A stretch of DNA of 64,000 nucleotides from Pseudomonas putida (GTDB lineage: Bacteria > Pseudomonadota > Gammaproteobacteria > Pseudomonadales > Pseudomonadaceae). The position numbers and the translations under genes were made by a program. The stretch spans positions 868,001 to 932,000 of the forward strand of contig NZ_MINI01000038.1 in the NCBI RefSeq assembly GCF_002906855.1. Reading direction: 5' to 3'. Under the pieces are notes generated by a model. The model did not search any database. It was not told the origin of the DNA and saw only the letters and a program-made list of their open reading frames with translations. Shown piece by piece: positions 44,320 through 61,939 of this stretch (its first letter is position 1; each line of letters opens with the position of its first letter).

Positions 44320-45993
44320 TCAGGCCTTGCCGGAAACCACCATCTTGCGCGCATGGGCCAGGGATTCCTTGGTCAGGTCGATGCCGCCCAGCATGCGCGC
44401 CACTTCCTCGACCCGCTCGCGCTTGCCCAGGCTGGCTACTGCGGTGTGGGTGGTATCGCTGTTGCGCACCTTGTGCACGAACAGGTGATGGTGCCCTTGC
44501 GCCGCCACCTGAGGCAGGTGGGTCACGGTCAGGACCTGGCCGCGCTCGCCCAGGCGACGCAGCAACTGGCCGACGATTTCGGCCGTAGGGCCGCCGATGC
44601 CGACGTCTACTTCGTCGAACACCAGGGTCGGAATGCGCGAGGTCTGCGCGGTGATCACCTGGATCGCCAGGCTGATGCGTGACAGCTCGCCCCCGGACGC
44701 TACCTTGGCCAGGCCCTTGAGTGGCTGCCCGGGGTTGGCGCTGACCAGCAGTTCGATCTGCTCCAGGCCATGGGGTGATAGGTCGTTGCCTTCATTGGGG
44801 GTGAGTTCGATGCAGAACCGACCGCCCGGCATGCCCAGGCGCTGAATTTCCTGCTCCACGGCGACAGCCAGCTGTTTGGCTGCCTGCTGGCGCAGGGCGC
44901 TCAGTTCCAGTGCCTTCACTTTATAGTGCTGGGCAAAGGCACCAAGCTCCTCGCCCAGGCGTTCGATCGACTCGTCACTGGCGTTCAGGCCTTCGAGTTC
45001 GTCCATCAGCTGCTGCTGCAGGTGCGGCAGTTCGGTGGGATGAACGCGGTGCTTGCGCGCCAGGGTGTAGATCGTGTCGAGGCGCTCTTCCAGGGCTTGC
45101 AGACGCATGGGGTCTGCATCGAAGTTGTCGAGGAAGCGGTTGAGCTCGCCCATCGCTTCTTCTACCTGAATCTGTGCGCTGGCGATCATGTTCGCGGCTT
45201 CGCCCAATGCACGCGGGGCGTTTGCTGCAGCGCCGAGGCGATTGAGGCTGGAGGTGAGGGCGCTGAGCACGTTGCCCGAATCGCTTTCGCTGCACTGGTC
45301 GATGACCTGGCGGCAGATGCCGAAGAGGGCTTCGGCGTTGGTCAGGTTCTTGTGTTCCTGCTCCAGTTGTTCCAGTTCGTTTTCGCCCAGGCCGAGGTTG
45401 TCGAGTTCTTCAAGCTGGTAGCTCAGCAGTTGATGGCGGGCGCGTTGCTCGTCGCCGGAGTTGCTCAGCCGCTCAAGCTCCAGGCGGGTCTGGCTCCAAC
45501 GCTTGGCGGCAAGCTGTACCTGGCGGGCCAGGTCGATGGCGCCGGCGTATTCGTCCACCAGGCGGCGGTGGGTGTCGGTCTTCAGCAGTGACTGGTGTTC
45601 ATGCTGGCTGTGGATGTCGATCAGTAGCTCGCCGAGCGCCTTGAGGTCGCCAAGCGGGCAGGGCGTACCGTTGATATAGCCACGGCTGCGGCCTTCGGCG
45701 GTGATGACCCGGCGCAGGATGCACAGGCCGTCGTTGTCCAGGTCGCGTTCGGCCAGCCAGGCATGGGCTTCGGGGATGTCCACCAGGTCGAACGTGGCCA
45801 GGATGTCCGCCTTGTCGGTGCCGGGGCGCACCACGCCGCTGTCGGCACGGTCGCCCAAGGCAAGGCCGAGGGCGTCGAGCATGATCGACTTGCCTGCACC
45901 GGTCTCGCCGGTGATGACCGACATGCCGCGGGCGATTTCGAGGTCGAGGTGTTCGACGATGGCGTAGTTGTGGATGGACAGGTGCACCAGCAT
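44320..45993 (-). CDS. recN: DNA repair protein RecN
   Basis: A 557-residue SMC-like ATPase. Walker A GETGAGKS at 29-36, a long coiled coil in the middle (about 160-360), and at the C-terminus the signature [20 protein letters not shown] and Walker [13 protein letters not shown]. It acts in double-strand break repair and is usually SOS-regulated; I did not locate a clear LexA box. Divergent from grpE. Confidence 0.96.
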   Translation of the reverse strand: MLVHLSIHNYAIVEHLDLEIARGMSVITGETGAGKSIMLDALGLALGDRADSGVVRPGTDKADILATFDLVDIPEAHAWLAERDLDNDGLCILRRVITAEGRSRGYINGTPCPLGDLKALGELLIDIHSQHEHQSLLKTDTHRRLVDEYAGAIDLARQVQLAAKRWSQTRLELERLSNSGDEQRARHQLLSYQLEELDNLGLGENELEQLEQEHKNLTNAEALFGICRQVIDQCSESDSGNVLSALTSSLNRLGAAANAPRALGEAANMIASAQIQVEEAMGELNRFLDNFDADPMRLQALEERLDTIYTLARKHRVHPTELPHLQQQLMDELEGLNASDESIERLGEELGAFAQHYKVKALELSALRQQAAKQLAVAVEQEIQRLGMPGGRFCIELTPNEGNDLSPHGLEQIELLVSANPGQPLKGLAKVASGGELSRISLAIQVITAQTSRIPTLVFDEVDVGIGGPTAEIVGQLLRRLGERGQVLTVTHLPQVAAQGHHHLFVHKVRNSDTTHTAVASLGKRERVEEVARMLGGIDLTKESLAHARKMVVSGKA

Positions 45994-46099
45994 GGGGGCG
46001 GCTCCCGAAGTTCAGGTCTGGTTATTTATACAGTACTTTTTTCAGCCCTGCCAATGCCCTCTGGCGGATTCTGTTGCGGCCTGCAAAACCCACTTGCCC

Positions 46100-46128
46100 C
46101 TTGAAGCTGGTTTTTCCGGCCCCATATA
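46100..46128 (+). promoter_or_regulatory. Sigma-32-type heat-shock promoter of grpE-dnaK-dnaJ
   Basis: CTTGAA (46100-46105) and CCCCATATA (46120-46128) with a 14-base spacer match the RpoH consensus (CTTGAA, 13-15 bases, CCCCATnT). It lies 57 bases before the grpE start codon in the divergent region with recN. Confidence 0.85.
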
Positions 46129-46184
46129 GCCGGCAGACACGGCGAGCTTTGCTCGTACAACAGAAATTGCGGAGGAGAGAACCC

Positions 46185-46739
46185 ATGGCTGACGAACAGC
46201 TGAATGAAAAAGACCTTAACGCCGAAGAGGCTGGTGCAGTGGATAACGGCGCCCGCGTTCAGGAGCTCGAGGAGCAGCTGGCCGCCGCCAAGGATCAGTC
46301 CCTGCGTGTTGCTGCAGAAGCGCAGAACAGCATTCGCCGCGCCGAACAGGAAGTCGACAAGGCCCGCAAGTTCGCCCTCGAGAAGTTTGCTGGCGACCTG
46401 CTGCCGGTGATCGACAGCCTGGAGATGGCTCTGACCCACCTCAGCCCTGAGGATGACCAGGTCAAGAACACCCGTGAAGGCGTCGAGCTGACCCTGAAAA
46501 TGTTCCAGGACACCCTCAAGCGCTACAACCTCGAAGCCATCGAGCCGCACGGCCAGCCGTTCAACCCTGATCACCACCAGGCCATGGCCATGCAGGAAAA
46601 CGCCGACGTCGAGCCGAACAGCGTGCTGAACGTCTTCCAGAAAGGTTACCTGCTCAACGGCCGCCTGCTGCGCCCCGCCATGGTGGTGGTGAGCAAGGCT
46701 CCGGTTGCCCCGCAACCTTCTATCGATGAGAAGGCTTGA
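46185..46739 (+). CDS. grpE: Nucleotide exchange factor GrpE
   Basis: A 184-residue co-chaperone. The first 40 residues are acidic and flexible, followed by the long dimerising helix (about 25-85, [30 protein letters not shown]) and the beta-domain ending [29 protein letters not shown]. GrpE releases ADP from DnaK. The ATG at 46185 has GGAGGAGAGA upstream. First gene of the heat-shock operon. Confidence 0.96.
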   Translation: MADEQLNEKDLNAEEAGAVDNGARVQELEEQLAAAKDQSLRVAAEAQNSIRRAEQEVDKARKFALEKFAGDLLPVIDSLEMALTHLSPEDDQVKNTREGVELTLKMFQDTLKRYNLEAIEPHGQPFNPDHHQAMAMQENADVEPNSVLNVFQKGYLLNGRLLRPAMVVVSKAPVAPQPSIDEKA

Positions 46740-46841
46740 AATCTTTCGGGTCATCCCCATCTAGGTGTCAAGCGTTCAAGTATTACCGCAGTTGGCCAGA
46801 AGTAGCCGCTGCCACCAAATTCAAGTTTCGGGAGAGTTAAC

Positions 46842-48770
46842 ATGGGCAAAATCATCGGTATCGACCTGGGGACCACCAACTCGTGCGTCTCCATTCTGGA
46901 AAACGGTAACGTCAAGGTCATCGAAAACGCCGAAGGCGCGCGTACTACCCCTTCGATCGTGGCCTACGCCAACGACGGCGAAATCCTGGTAGGGCAGTCG
47001 GCCAAGCGCCAGGCTGTCACCAACCCGCACAACACTCTGTTCGCAGTGAAGCGCCTGATCGGCCGCCGCTTCGAAGAAGACGTCGTGCAGAAAGACATCA
47101 AGCTGGTGCCATACAAGATTGTCAAAGGTGGTAACGGCGACGCTTGGGTACAGGCCAACGGCAAGGACATGGCGCCGCCACAGATCAGCGCCGAAGTGCT
47201 GAAGAAAATGAAGAAGACCGCCGAAGACTACCTCGGCGAGTCCGTGACCGAAGCGGTCATCACCGTTCCGGCCTACTTCAACGATAGCCAGCGCCAGGCT
47301 ACCAAGGACGCCGGCCGCATCGCCGGTCTGGACGTCAAGCGCATCATCAACGAGCCGACCGCTGCTGCACTGGCGTACGGCATGGACAAGGCCAAGGGCG
47401 ACCACACCGTCATCGTTTATGACCTGGGTGGTGGTACCTTCGACGTTTCGGTCATCGAAATCGCCGAAGTCGACGGTGAGCACCAGTTCGAAGTACTGGC
47501 CACCAACGGCGACACCTTCCTGGGTGGCGAAGACTTCGACATGCGCCTGATCGACTACCTTGTAGACGAGTTCAAGAAAGAGTCCGGCATGGACCTGAAG
47601 AACGATCCACTGGCCCTGCAGCGTCTGAAAGAAGCTGCTGAAAAGGCCAAGATCGAGCTGTCCTCGGCCCAGTCGACCGACGTCAACCTGCCGTACATCA
47701 CTGCAGACGCTACCGGTCCGAAGCACCTGAACGTGAAGATCTCCCGCGCCAAGCTGGAGTCGCTGGTCGAAGACCTGGTCAACCGTACCATCGAGCCTTG
47801 CCGCATCGCCCTGAAAGACGCCGGCATCGACGCCAGCAAGATCGACGACGTGATCCTGGTCGGTGGTCAGACCCGTATGCCGATGGTGCAGAAGGCCGTT
47901 GCTGACTTCTTCGGTAAAGAAGCGCGCAAGGACGTCAACCCGGACGAAGCCGTGGCCATGGGTGCTGCCATCCAGGGCGCCGTACTGGCCGGTGACGTGA
48001 AAGACGTACTGCTGCTGGACGTAAGCCCGCTGACCCTGGGTATCGAAACCATGGGTGGCGTGATGACCGCGCTGATCGAGAAGAACACCACCATCCCGAC
48101 CAAGAAGTCGCAGGTGTTCTCGACTGCCGACGACAACCAGGGCGCCGTGACCATTCACGTGCTGCAGGGCGAGCGTAAGCAGGCTGCGCAGAACAAGTCG
48201 CTGGGCAAGTTCGACCTGGCTGACATTCCGCCAGCGCCACGTGGCGTGCCTCAGATCGAAGTGACCTTCGACATCGACGCCAACGGCATCCTGCATGTCG
48301 GCGCCAAAGACAAGGCCACCGGCAAGGCTCAGTCGATCGTGATCAAGGCCAACTCTGGCCTGTCCGACGAAGAAATCGAGCGCATGGTGCGTGACGCCGA
48401 GGCCAACGCCGAGGAAGACCGCAAGTTCGAAGAGCTGGCCGCTGCCCGTAACCAGGGTGACGCGCTGGTGCACTCGACTCGCAAGATGGTCGTTGACGCC
48501 GGTGACAAAGTCACTGCTGAAGAGAAGACCGCGATCGAAGCCGCCGTGGTTGCCCTGGAAGCCGCTGTCAAAGGCGACGACAAGGCTGCCATCGACGCCA
48601 AGGTCGAAGAGCTGTCCAAGGTATCGGCTCCGGTTGCCCAGAAGATGTACGCCGAGCAGCAGGCCGAACAGCCTCAGGGTGGCGCTCAGCAGCACGCCGA
48701 GCCGGAAGCCAAGCACGATGACGTGGTTGACGCCGAGTTCGAAGAAGTGAAAGGCGACGACAAGAAGTAA
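46842..48770 (+). CDS. dnaK: Chaperone DnaK (Hsp70)
   Basis: A 642-residue Hsp70. The actin-like ATPase domain (1-385) opens with [26 protein letters not shown] and [14 protein letters not shown] are its phosphate loops. The linker [15 protein letters not shown] leads to the substrate-binding domain, and the C-terminus ends [16 protein letters not shown] (EEV-type acidic tail). GGGAGAG precedes the ATG at 46842. Between grpE and dnaJ. Confidence 0.98.
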   Translation: MGKIIGIDLGTTNSCVSILENGNVKVIENAEGARTTPSIVAYANDGEILVGQSAKRQAVTNPHNTLFAVKRLIGRRFEEDVVQKDIKLVPYKIVKGGNGDAWVQANGKDMAPPQISAEVLKKMKKTAEDYLGESVTEAVITVPAYFNDSQRQATKDAGRIAGLDVKRIINEPTAAALAYGMDKAKGDHTVIVYDLGGGTFDVSVIEIAEVDGEHQFEVLATNGDTFLGGEDFDMRLIDYLVDEFKKESGMDLKNDPLALQRLKEAAEKAKIELSSAQSTDVNLPYITADATGPKHLNVKISRAKLESLVEDLVNRTIEPCRIALKDAGIDASKIDDVILVGGQTRMPMVQKAVADFFGKEARKDVNPDEAVAMGAAIQGAVLAGDVKDVLLLDVSPLTLGIETMGGVMTALIEKNTTIPTKKSQVFSTADDNQGAVTIHVLQGERKQAAQNKSLGKFDLADIPPAPRGVPQIEVTFDIDANGILHVGAKDKATGKAQSIVIKANSGLSDEEIERMVRDAEANAEEDRKFEELAAARNQGDALVHSTRKMVVDAGDKVTAEEKTAIEAAVVALEAAVKGDDKAAIDAKVEELSKVSAPVAQKMYAEQQAEQPQGGAQQHAEPEAKHDDVVDAEFEEVKGDDKK

Positions 48771-48790
48771 TCGTTGCCTGCTGTCGACCC

Positions 48791-48850
48791 GTTCACCGGC
48801 TTGTGCCGGTGAACTGGTAAGGTGTCGCCGCGCGGGGGCTTGCTCCCGCG
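48791..48850. other. Two hairpins in the dnaK-dnaJ gap
   Basis: GTTCACCGGC-TTGT-GCCGGTGAAC (48791-48814) and CGCGGG...CCCGCG (48831-48850, REP-like CGCGGGGGCTTGCTCCCGCG). They may lower dnaJ expression relative to dnaK by partial termination or processing; neither has a clear T-run. Confidence 0.65.
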
Positions 48851-48967
48851 TTGGCGTATCTGGAATTCGAGATTTTTTACAGCATTTGTCTGGGCCATTC
48901 GTGGTGTGCAGGCAAGTGCTGATGGCGCGGCGCAGATGCCGGACGCCCCACAAGGTGCAAATGACCT

Positions 48968-50904
<1,937 letters not shown>

Positions 50905-50994
50905 GCAGCTCGGGTCGCTGCGCCCTCTGTCGCAATCATGTGTTTTAGAGACACATATGCGGTAGACCGAAAACGCACTTTTCTGTAAGCTACA

Positions 50995-51017
50995 GCTTTA
51001 GTGTGTCCACTAAAAGC
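50995..51017 (+). promoter_or_regulatory. Hairpin in the carA leader, upstream of a terminator-like stem
   Basis: GCTTTAGTG (50995-51003), loop TGTC, CACTAAAAGC (51008-51017) forms a stem about 25 bases before the terminator-like structure at 51043. A 16-codon frame (50938-50988, MCFRDTYAVDRKRTFL) with three Arg codons lies just before it. Whether these belong to a regulated leader or to the promoter region is not known. Confidence 0.4.
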
Positions 51018-51042
51018 GCGCAGCGAATTGAATTCAGCACAT

Positions 51043-51082
51043 AAAAGCGGGGTGACGTGTCCATACGTCACTCCGCTTTTTT
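51043..51082 (+). terminator. Strong terminator/attenuator between dapB and carA
   Basis: AAAAGCGGGGTGACGT (51043-51058) pairs with ACGTCACTCCGCTTTT (51065-51080) with one mismatch and is followed by T residues. It lies 46 bases before the carA start codon. It can end the dapB transcript, or act as an attenuator if the carA promoter lies upstream. Confidence 0.85.
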
Positions 51083-51127
51083 GCAACCTGCGATCGCCCT
51101 TTCATGCTTGATTTACGGGAGGTCTTC

Positions 51128-52264
51128 TTGACAAAGCCAGCCATACTCGCCCTTGCCGACGGCAGTATTTTCCGCGGTGAAGCTATCGGAGCCGACGGTC
51201 AGACCGTTGGTGAGGTGGTATTCAACACCGCTATGACCGGCTACCAGGAAATCCTTACAGACCCTTCCTACGCGCAGCAAATCGTTACCCTGACCTATCC
51301 GCACATTGGCAACACCGGCACCACACCGGAAGACGCCGAGTCGAACCGCGTCTGGTCCGCTGGCCTGGTCATCCGTGACCTGCCGCTGCTGGCCAGCAAC
51401 TGGCGTAACACCCAGTCGCTGCCTGAGTACCTCAAGGCCAACAACGTCGTCGCCATCGCCGGCATCGACACCCGTCGCCTGACCCGTATTCTGCGCGAAA
51501 AAGGCGCTCAAAACGGCTGCATCCTGGCTGGTGACAACATCAGCGAAGAAGCCGCCATCGCTGCTGCCCGCGGCTTCCCTGGCCTGAAGGGCATGGACTT
51601 GGCCAAGGTCGTTTCCACCAAGGAACGCTACGAGTGGCGCTCCAGCGTGTGGGAACTGAAAACCGACAGCCACCCGACCATCGACGCTGCCGACCTGCCG
51701 TACCACGTGGTCGCTTTCGACTACGGCGTCAAGCTGAACATCCTGCGCATGCTGGTTGCCCGCGGCTGCCGCGTGACCGTGGTGCCTGCCCAGACCCCGG
51801 CCAGCGAAGTGCTGGCACTGAATCCGGACGGCGTGTTCCTGTCCAACGGCCCTGGTGATCCGGAGCCATGCGACTACGCGATCCAGGCGATCAAGGAAAT
51901 CCTCGAAACCGAGATTCCGGTATTCGGCATCTGCCTCGGCCACCAGCTGCTGGCCCTGGCCTCCGGCGCCAAGACCGTGAAGATGGGCCACGGTCACCAC
52001 GGTGCCAACCACCCGGTCCAGGACCTGGACACCGGCGTGGTCATGATCACCAGTCAGAACCACGGTTTCGCCGTTGACGAAGCCACCTTGCCGGGCAACG
52101 TCCGCGCCATTCACAAGTCGCTGTTCGACGGCACCCTGCAGGGTATCGAGCGCACCGACAAGAGCGCGTTCAGCTTCCAGGGCCACCCTGAAGCGAGCCC
52201 AGGCCCGACCGACGTCGCGCCACTGTTCGATCGTTTCACCGATGCCATGGCCAAGCGCCGCTGA
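51128..52264 (+). CDS. carA: Carbamoyl phosphate synthase small subunit
   Basis: A 378-residue glutaminase subunit. The C-terminal class I amidotransferase has the nucleophile C269 in FGICLGHQ and the dyad H353/E355 in [11 protein letters not shown]. It passes ammonia to CarB for carbamoyl phosphate (arginine and pyrimidine synthesis). The TTG at 51128 is chosen because GGGAGG ends five bases before it and the protein then starts [12 protein letters not shown] as expected; an ATG at 51104 adds eight residues but has no such site. Confidence 0.96.
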   Translation: MTKPAILALADGSIFRGEAIGADGQTVGEVVFNTAMTGYQEILTDPSYAQQIVTLTYPHIGNTGTTPEDAESNRVWSAGLVIRDLPLLASNWRNTQSLPEYLKANNVVAIAGIDTRRLTRILREKGAQNGCILAGDNISEEAAIAAARGFPGLKGMDLAKVVSTKERYEWRSSVWELKTDSHPTIDAADLPYHVVAFDYGVKLNILRMLVARGCRVTVVPAQTPASEVLALNPDGVFLSNGPGDPEPCDYAIQAIKEILETEIPVFGICLGHQLLALASGAKTVKMGHGHHGANHPVQDLDTGVVMITSQNHGFAVDEATLPGNVRAIHKSLFDGTLQGIERTDKSAFSFQGHPEASPGPTDVAPLFDRFTDAMAKRR

Positions 52265-52370
52265 GCATCCTGCATCAAGGCCCCGGGCCGGCTCGCGCCG
52301 CGCCCGGAAGCGCCTGACCCAGATTGTTCAAGACGGCTTGCCGACTGACCCGCGGATTTGAGTGACAACC

Positions 52371-55588
<3,218 letters not shown>

Positions 55589-55592
<4 letters not shown>

Positions 55593-56071
55593 GCATGACC
55601 AAGTACCCGATGACCGTCCAGGGCGCTCGCGCCCTGGAAGAGGAGCTGACCTTCCTGAGCAAGACCGAGCGCCCGCGCCTGAGCCAAGCCATTGGCGAAG
55701 CGCGTGAGCTCGGCGACCTCAAGGAAAACGCCGAATACCATGCGGCCCGTGAAGAGCAGGGCATGGTCGAAGCGCGTATCCGTGACATCGAAGGCCGTCT
55801 GCAGAACTCGGTGGTGATCGACGTCACCACCATCGCCCATACTGGCAAGGTGATTTTCGGCACCACCGTGGTGCTGGCAAACACCGAGACCGATGACGAG
55901 GTGACCTACCAGATCGTCGGTGAAGATGAAGCTGACGTGAAACAAGGCAAGCTTTCGAGCAGCGCACCGATCGCCCGTGCCATCATTGGCAAGGAAGAAG
56001 GTGACACCGTGGTGGTCAAGACACCAAGCGGTACGGTCGAGTACGAGATTGTCGAAGTCAAACACATCTGA
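55589..56071 (+). CDS. greA: Transcription elongation factor GreA
   Basis: A 160-residue factor that rescues backtracked RNA polymerase. N-terminal antiparallel coiled coil ([46 protein letters not shown]) with the acidic tip residues, and a C-terminal FKBP-like domain. Starts within the carB stop (ATGA), suggesting coupling. A start at Met3 (55595) is possible. Confidence 0.96.
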
Positions 56072-56078
56072 CCGGCGC

Positions 56079-56498
56079 CTGCGGGCGCCATCCCTCGAGG
56101 GGATCCTCTGGCAGCTGGCCCAGGTTTTTTGGGTCGGTGGCCTGTGGGTGTTCCATGTGGGGCTGGTGCCGGCGCTGAAAGTCAGTGGCCTGGCACCCTT
56201 GCTGGTGCAGGACATCGCCGGGCAGATCGACCGCTGGTTGATCGGCGTGGCGTTGCTTGGCTTGTTGACCCAGCTGGCGGTGCTGGCAAGGGTAGACGGC
56301 CTGGCGGCCTGGTGGCGGCAGTTTCGCGGCCAGATGCTGTTGTTGGGCTTTGCGGCCTGTGTGGGGTACTACACCTTGCGCTACGGCATCTCGGTCGGCG
56401 AGCGCTGGCAGATGTTCTGTTTTCTCGTGTTGGGCTTCTCCGGCATCGTGCTGGTAGCCCAACCGGTCCCGGTCAGGGCGCGCCAGGCGCGCCACTGA
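56079..56498 (+). CDS. DUF4149-like small membrane protein (start uncertain)
   Basis: The frame ending at 56498 encodes about 135 residues with four hydrophobic helices: one starting LAQVFWVGGLWVFHVGLVPAL, then WLIGVALLGLLTQLAVLA, QMLLLGFAACVGYYTLRYGI and FCFLVLGFSGIVLVA. The pattern fits DUF4149-type proteins found between greA and yhbY in pseudomonads. No ATG, GTG or TTG lies between the greA stop and the first helix; the next candidate GTG (56148) would cut it. The start given (CTG at 56079) is therefore only a placeholder; translation may begin at a rare codon or inside greA. Confidence 0.65.
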   Translation: MRAPSLEGILWQLAQVFWVGGLWVFHVGLVPALKVSGLAPLLVQDIAGQIDRWLIGVALLGLLTQLAVLARVDGLAAWWRQFRGQMLLLGFAACVGYYTLRYGISVGERWQMFCFLVLGFSGIVLVAQPVPVRARQARH

Positions 56499-56504
56499 GC
56501 GGAG

Positions 56505-56526
56505 CCACCGTCACTTGTAACGGTGG
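56505..56526. terminator. Small hairpin between convergent DUF4149-like gene and yhbY
   Basis: CCACCGT (56505-56511) pairs with ACGGTGG (56520-56526) across the yhbY stop codon. A short stem without T-run; may help end both transcripts. Confidence 0.45.
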
Positions 56527-56819
56527 ATATTGGACAGCTGCTTGTTCGGCTGCGGATTCTTGCGATAGATGAGCGCCTTCTTGCCGATGGTCTGTACCAG
56601 TTCGGCACGGCCGGCCTTGCACAGTTCGCTAATGACAGCGGCGCGCTCTTCGCGATCTTCCGAGCGAATTTCGACCTTGATCAGTTCGTGATCGACCAGC
56701 GCACGCTCCAATTCGGCGATCACGCCTTCGTTCAAACCGTTGCCAGCGACGATCAGGACCGGCTTCAGGTCATGACCAATGGACTTGTATTGCTTCTTCT
56801 GCTCGTTATTGAGCGGCAT
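56511..56819 (-). CDS. yhbY: YhbY-family (CRM domain) ribosome assembly RNA-binding protein
   Basis: A 102-residue CRM-domain protein: MPLNNEQKKQYKSIGHDLKPVLIVAGNGLNEGVIAELERALVDHELIKV with the Gly-x-x-Gly loop (NGLNEG) and a C-terminal basic part. E. coli YhbY associates with pre-50S particles. The ATG at 56819 is preferred over the longer frame to 56894. Divergent from rlmE. Confidence 0.93.
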   Translation of the reverse strand: MPLNNEQKKQYKSIGHDLKPVLIVAGNGLNEGVIAELERALVDHELIKVEIRSEDREERAAVISELCKAGRAELVQTIGKKALIYRKNPQPNKQLSNIHRYK

Positions 56820-56921
56820 AATCTGACCCTTTCCGTCTGATTCTGTAAAATTGACCGGCATTTTACCCGAGGGCCACCGGCTCCGCCCAGTCAATCACGA
56901 CGCATATCATCGAGGTGCCCC

Positions 56922-57548
56922 GTGGTACAACGTTCCAAAAGCAGCGCAAACTGGCTGCGAGAGCATTTCAACGATCCTTTTGTGAAACAGGCACAGAAGG
57001 ATGGCTACCGCTCGCGTGCGAGCTACAAACTCCTTGAGATCCAGGAAAAGGACCGCCTGATCCGCCCCGGCATGAGCGTGATCGACCTCGGCGCGGCCCC
57101 TGGAGGCTGGTCGCAGGTGACCAGTCGTCTGATTGGTGGCCAGGGTCGTCTGATCGCTTCCGATATCCTGGAGATGGACTCGATCCCGGATGTGACCTTC
57201 ATTCAGGGTGACTTCACCGATGACGCAGTGCTCCAGCAGATTCTGGAGGCGGTCGGCGATTCGCATGTAGACCTTGTGATTTCCGACATGGCCCCCAATA
57301 TGAGTGGTACGCCCGAAGTGGACATGCCGCGCGCCATGTTCCTCTGCGAGCTGGCGCTGGATCTGGCAACCCGCGTACTGAAGCCCGGCGGTGATTTCCT
57401 GATCAAGATTTTCCAGGGCGAAGGCTTCGACATGTACCTGAAGGACGTGCGCACCAAGTTCGACAAGGTGCAAATGCGCAAGCCGTCCTCTTCGAGGGAC
57501 CGCTCTCGTGAGCAGTACCTGTTGGGCAAAGGTTTCAAAGGCGTATGA
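56922..57548 (+). CDS. rlmE: 23S rRNA (uridine2552-2'-O)-methyltransferase
   Basis: A 208-residue FtsJ-type methyltransferase. SAM motif [14 protein letters not shown], acidic [12 protein letters not shown] (catalytic Asp) and Lys in [11 protein letters not shown], with a final [19 protein letters not shown]. Methylates U2552 in the A loop. A GTG at 56922 has GAGG six bases before it. The gene precedes ftsH, as in most gamma-proteobacteria. Confidence 0.95.
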   Translation: MVQRSKSSANWLREHFNDPFVKQAQKDGYRSRASYKLLEIQEKDRLIRPGMSVIDLGAAPGGWSQVTSRLIGGQGRLIASDILEMDSIPDVTFIQGDFTDDAVLQQILEAVGDSHVDLVISDMAPNMSGTPEVDMPRAMFLCELALDLATRVLKPGGDFLIKIFQGEGFDMYLKDVRTKFDKVQMRKPSSSRDRSREQYLLGKGFKGV

Positions 57549-57559
57549 AAGGCGTGAAG

Positions 57560-57596
57560 CGCTGCGGCCGATAGTTATTTCCAATCGGCCGCAGCG
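57560..57596. other. Stem-loop between rlmE and ftsH
   Basis: CGCTGCGGCCGAT (57560-57572) pairs with ATCGGCCGCAGCG (57584-57596) around an 11-base loop. It lacks a T-run; it may be a processing or Rho-dependent end, leaving ftsH its own promoter in the remaining 140 bases. Confidence 0.7.
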
Positions 57597-57742
57597 TCTG
57601 GATCGTCCGAACTTCGTGTAGTCTAGCTTTCACAAAGGGTTACAGACGGTGCCTGCGGATGCGTAGGTAATGTAGTAAGTTAGGGCGATGAATATCATGC
57701 GAGGCACGGCTGCGTCGTGCGCCGGCCTCAGAGGGTAGCGAA

Positions 57743-59656
<1,914 letters not shown>

Positions 59657-59664
59657 GGGCATCT

Positions 59665-60516
59665 ATGAGCTCAGTGCAGTACCCGACCCGGTTGCCTTGC
59701 GGCAACCGGGTTCTTGATCTTTCCCGTACCCATGTCATGGGTATTCTCAATATCACTCCCGATTCCTTCTCTGATGGTGGGCGTTTCAGTCAGCGCGACG
59801 AGGCGTTGCGCCATGCCGAGGCGATGATCGCGGCAGGCGCCACGCTGATCGACATCGGTGGCGAGTCGACCCGCCCCGGCGCGCGTGCGGTTTCGGTCAC
59901 CGAAGAGATAGAGCGCGTGGCGCCGATGGTCGAGGCCATCAACAGTCGCTTCGACGTGGTCATTTCGGTCGATACCTCAACGCCTGCGGTCATTCGCGAG
60001 TCGGCTCGGCTGGGCGCTGGCCTGATCAACGACGTGCGTGCCCTGGAACGCGACGGTGCCCTGGATGCGGCAGCCGACACCGGCTTGCCGGTCTGCCTGA
60101 TGCATATGCGCGGCGAGCCCGGGAACATGCAGGACGACCCGCATTACGAAGATGTGACCGTCGACGTTACGCGCTATCTTGAACAACGGATGGCCGCCTG
60201 CTCAGCGGCAGGCATCCCCGCCGAACGAATCATTCTTGATCCGGGCTTCGGCTTCGCCAAGACACTGGCGCACAACCTCAGCCTGTTCAAGCATATGGAA
60301 GCGCTCTATCGCCTTGGGCGCCCGCTGCTGGTGGGCGTTTCGCGCAAGAGCATGATCGGTCTGACGCTGGATCGTCCGGTCGGTGAGCGACTGTACGGCA
60401 GCCTCGCGCTGGCGGCTTTGGCCATGACCAAGGGGGCCAGCATCCTGCGTGTCCATGATGTGGCCGAGACCGTCGATGTGGTGCGCATGATTGCCGCGGT
60501 GCAGAACGCCGAATAA
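59665..60516 (+). CDS. folP: Dihydropteroate synthase
   Basis: A 283-residue TIM-barrel enzyme of folate synthesis, target of sulfonamides. [17 protein letters not shown] (about 25-41), GGESTRPGA and [10 protein letters not shown] contain the pterin and pABA contacts. Starts eight bases after ftsH; the first 15 codons overlap a perfect hairpin. Confidence 0.96.
   Translation: MSSVQYPTRLPCGNRVLDLSRTHVMGILNITPDSFSDGGRFSQRDEALRHAEAMIAAGATLIDIGGESTRPGARAVSVTEEIERVAPMVEAINSRFDVVISVDTSTPAVIRESARLGAGLINDVRALERDGALDAAADTGLPVCLMHMRGEPGNMQDDPHYEDVTVDVTRYLEQRMAACSAAGIPAERIILDPGFGFAKTLAHNLSLFKHMEALYRLGRPLLVGVSRKSMIGLTLDRPVGERLYGSLALAALAMTKGASILRVHDVAETVDVVRMIAAVQNAE
59687..59710 (+). other. Perfect 10-bp hairpin inside the start of folP
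   Basis: CCCGGTTGCC (59687-59696), tetraloop TTGC, GGCAACCGGG (59701-59710), then TTCTTGATCTTT. It resembles an intrinsic terminator but lies within codons 8-15 of folP, 31 bases after the ftsH stop. Confidence 0.8.
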
Positions 60517-60532
60517 GAACATTGGAGTCCCT

Positions 60533-61873
60533 ATGAGCAGAAAATACTTTGGTACCGACGGCATCCGTGGCCGCGTCGGCGAATACCCGATCACGCCGGA
60601 CTTCATGCTGAAGCTTGGCTGGGCGGCTGGCATGGCCTTCCGCAAGCAAGGCAATTGCCGTGTGCTGGTGGGCAAGGACACGCGTATTTCCGGTTATATG
60701 TTCGAGTCTGCGCTCGAAGCCGGTTTGTCTGCAGCGGGTGCCGACGTGATGCTGCTCGGGCCGATGCCGACACCGGCCATCGCCTACCTGACCCGCACCT
60801 TCCATGCTGAAGCGGGCATCGTCATCAGTGCCTCGCACAACCCGCATGACGACAACGGCATTAAGTTCTTCTCCGGGCAGGGCACCAAGCTGCCCGACGA
60901 AGTCGAACTGATGATCGAAGAGTTGCTCGATCAGCCGATGACCGTGGTCGAGTCGAGCAAGCTGGGCAAGGTTTCCCGTATCAACGATGCAGCTGGTCGC
61001 TATATCGAGTTCTGCAAGAGCAGCGTACCGACCAGCACCAGCTTCGAAGGCCTCAAGCTGGTGATCGATTGCGCCCACGGTGCTACCTACAAGGTCGCCC
61101 CGAGCGTGTTCCGTGAGCTGGGTGCCGATGTCACCGTACTGCATGCGCAGCCTGATGGCCTGAACATCAACGAAGGGTGCGGTTCCACTCACATCGAGTC
61201 GCTGCAGGCCGCTGTACTGGTGGGGCATGCCGATCTGGGTATCGCCTTCGATGGCGATGGTGACCGGGTATTGATGGTCGACCACACCGGGGCCATCGTC
61301 GATGGCGATGAGCTGCTGTTCATCATCGCGCGAGACCTTCAGGAGCGTGGCAAGCTGCAAGGGGGCGTTGTCGGCACGCTGATGAGCAACCTGGGCCTGG
61401 AACTTGCGCTCAAGGAGCTGGACATTCCGTTCGTGCGGGCCAAGGTCGGCGATCGCTACGTGATGGCAGAACTGCTTGAGCGCGATTGGCTGCTCGGGGG
61501 CGAGAATTCCGGGCACGTAGTGTGCTGTAACCACACCACTACCGGTGATGCGATTATCGCTGCCCTGCAGGTGCTGATGGCGCTCAAGCGCCGTGACGAA
61601 ACCCTGGCGCATGCGCGTCAGGCCCTGCGCAAATGCCCGCAGGTCCTGATCAACGTGCGTTTTGGCGCGAGCAAGGTCGACCCGCTGGAACATCCTGCCG
61701 TCAAGGAAGCCAGTGCCAAGGCCACCGAGGCCATGGCCGGGCGTGGGCGTGTGCTGCTGCGCAAGTCCGGAACCGAGCCTTTGGTGCGAGTAATGGTCGA
61801 AGGTGACGACGAAAACCAGGTACGTGGCCACGCCGAAGCCCTGGCCAAGCTGGTCGCAGAAGTTTGTGCCTGA
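60533..61873 (+). CDS. glmM: Phosphoglucosamine mutase
   Basis: A 446-residue alpha-D-phosphohexomutase for UDP-GlcNAc synthesis. FGTDGIRG near the start, the phosphoserine S101 in [12 protein letters not shown], metal loop DGDGDR near 240 and the phosphate-binding [12 protein letters not shown] near the end. The ATG at 60533 has GGAG upstream. 16 bases after folP, part of ftsH-folP-glmM. Confidence 0.96.
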   Translation: MSRKYFGTDGIRGRVGEYPITPDFMLKLGWAAGMAFRKQGNCRVLVGKDTRISGYMFESALEAGLSAAGADVMLLGPMPTPAIAYLTRTFHAEAGIVISASHNPHDDNGIKFFSGQGTKLPDEVELMIEELLDQPMTVVESSKLGKVSRINDAAGRYIEFCKSSVPTSTSFEGLKLVIDCAHGATYKVAPSVFRELGADVTVLHAQPDGLNINEGCGSTHIESLQAAVLVGHADLGIAFDGDGDRVLMVDHTGAIVDGDELLFIIARDLQERGKLQGGVVGTLMSNLGLELALKELDIPFVRAKVGDRYVMAELLERDWLLGGENSGHVVCCNHTTTGDAIIAALQVLMALKRRDETLAHARQALRKCPQVLINVRFGASKVDPLEHPAVKEASAKATEAMAGRGRVLLRKSGTEPLVRVMVEGDDENQVRGHAEALAKLVAEVCA

Positions 61874-61939
61874 AAGAGGCTTGCCAGCGCAGATCGGGTT
61901 GGGTAAGATCTGCGCCCACTTTGACCGACGAGGTAAAGC

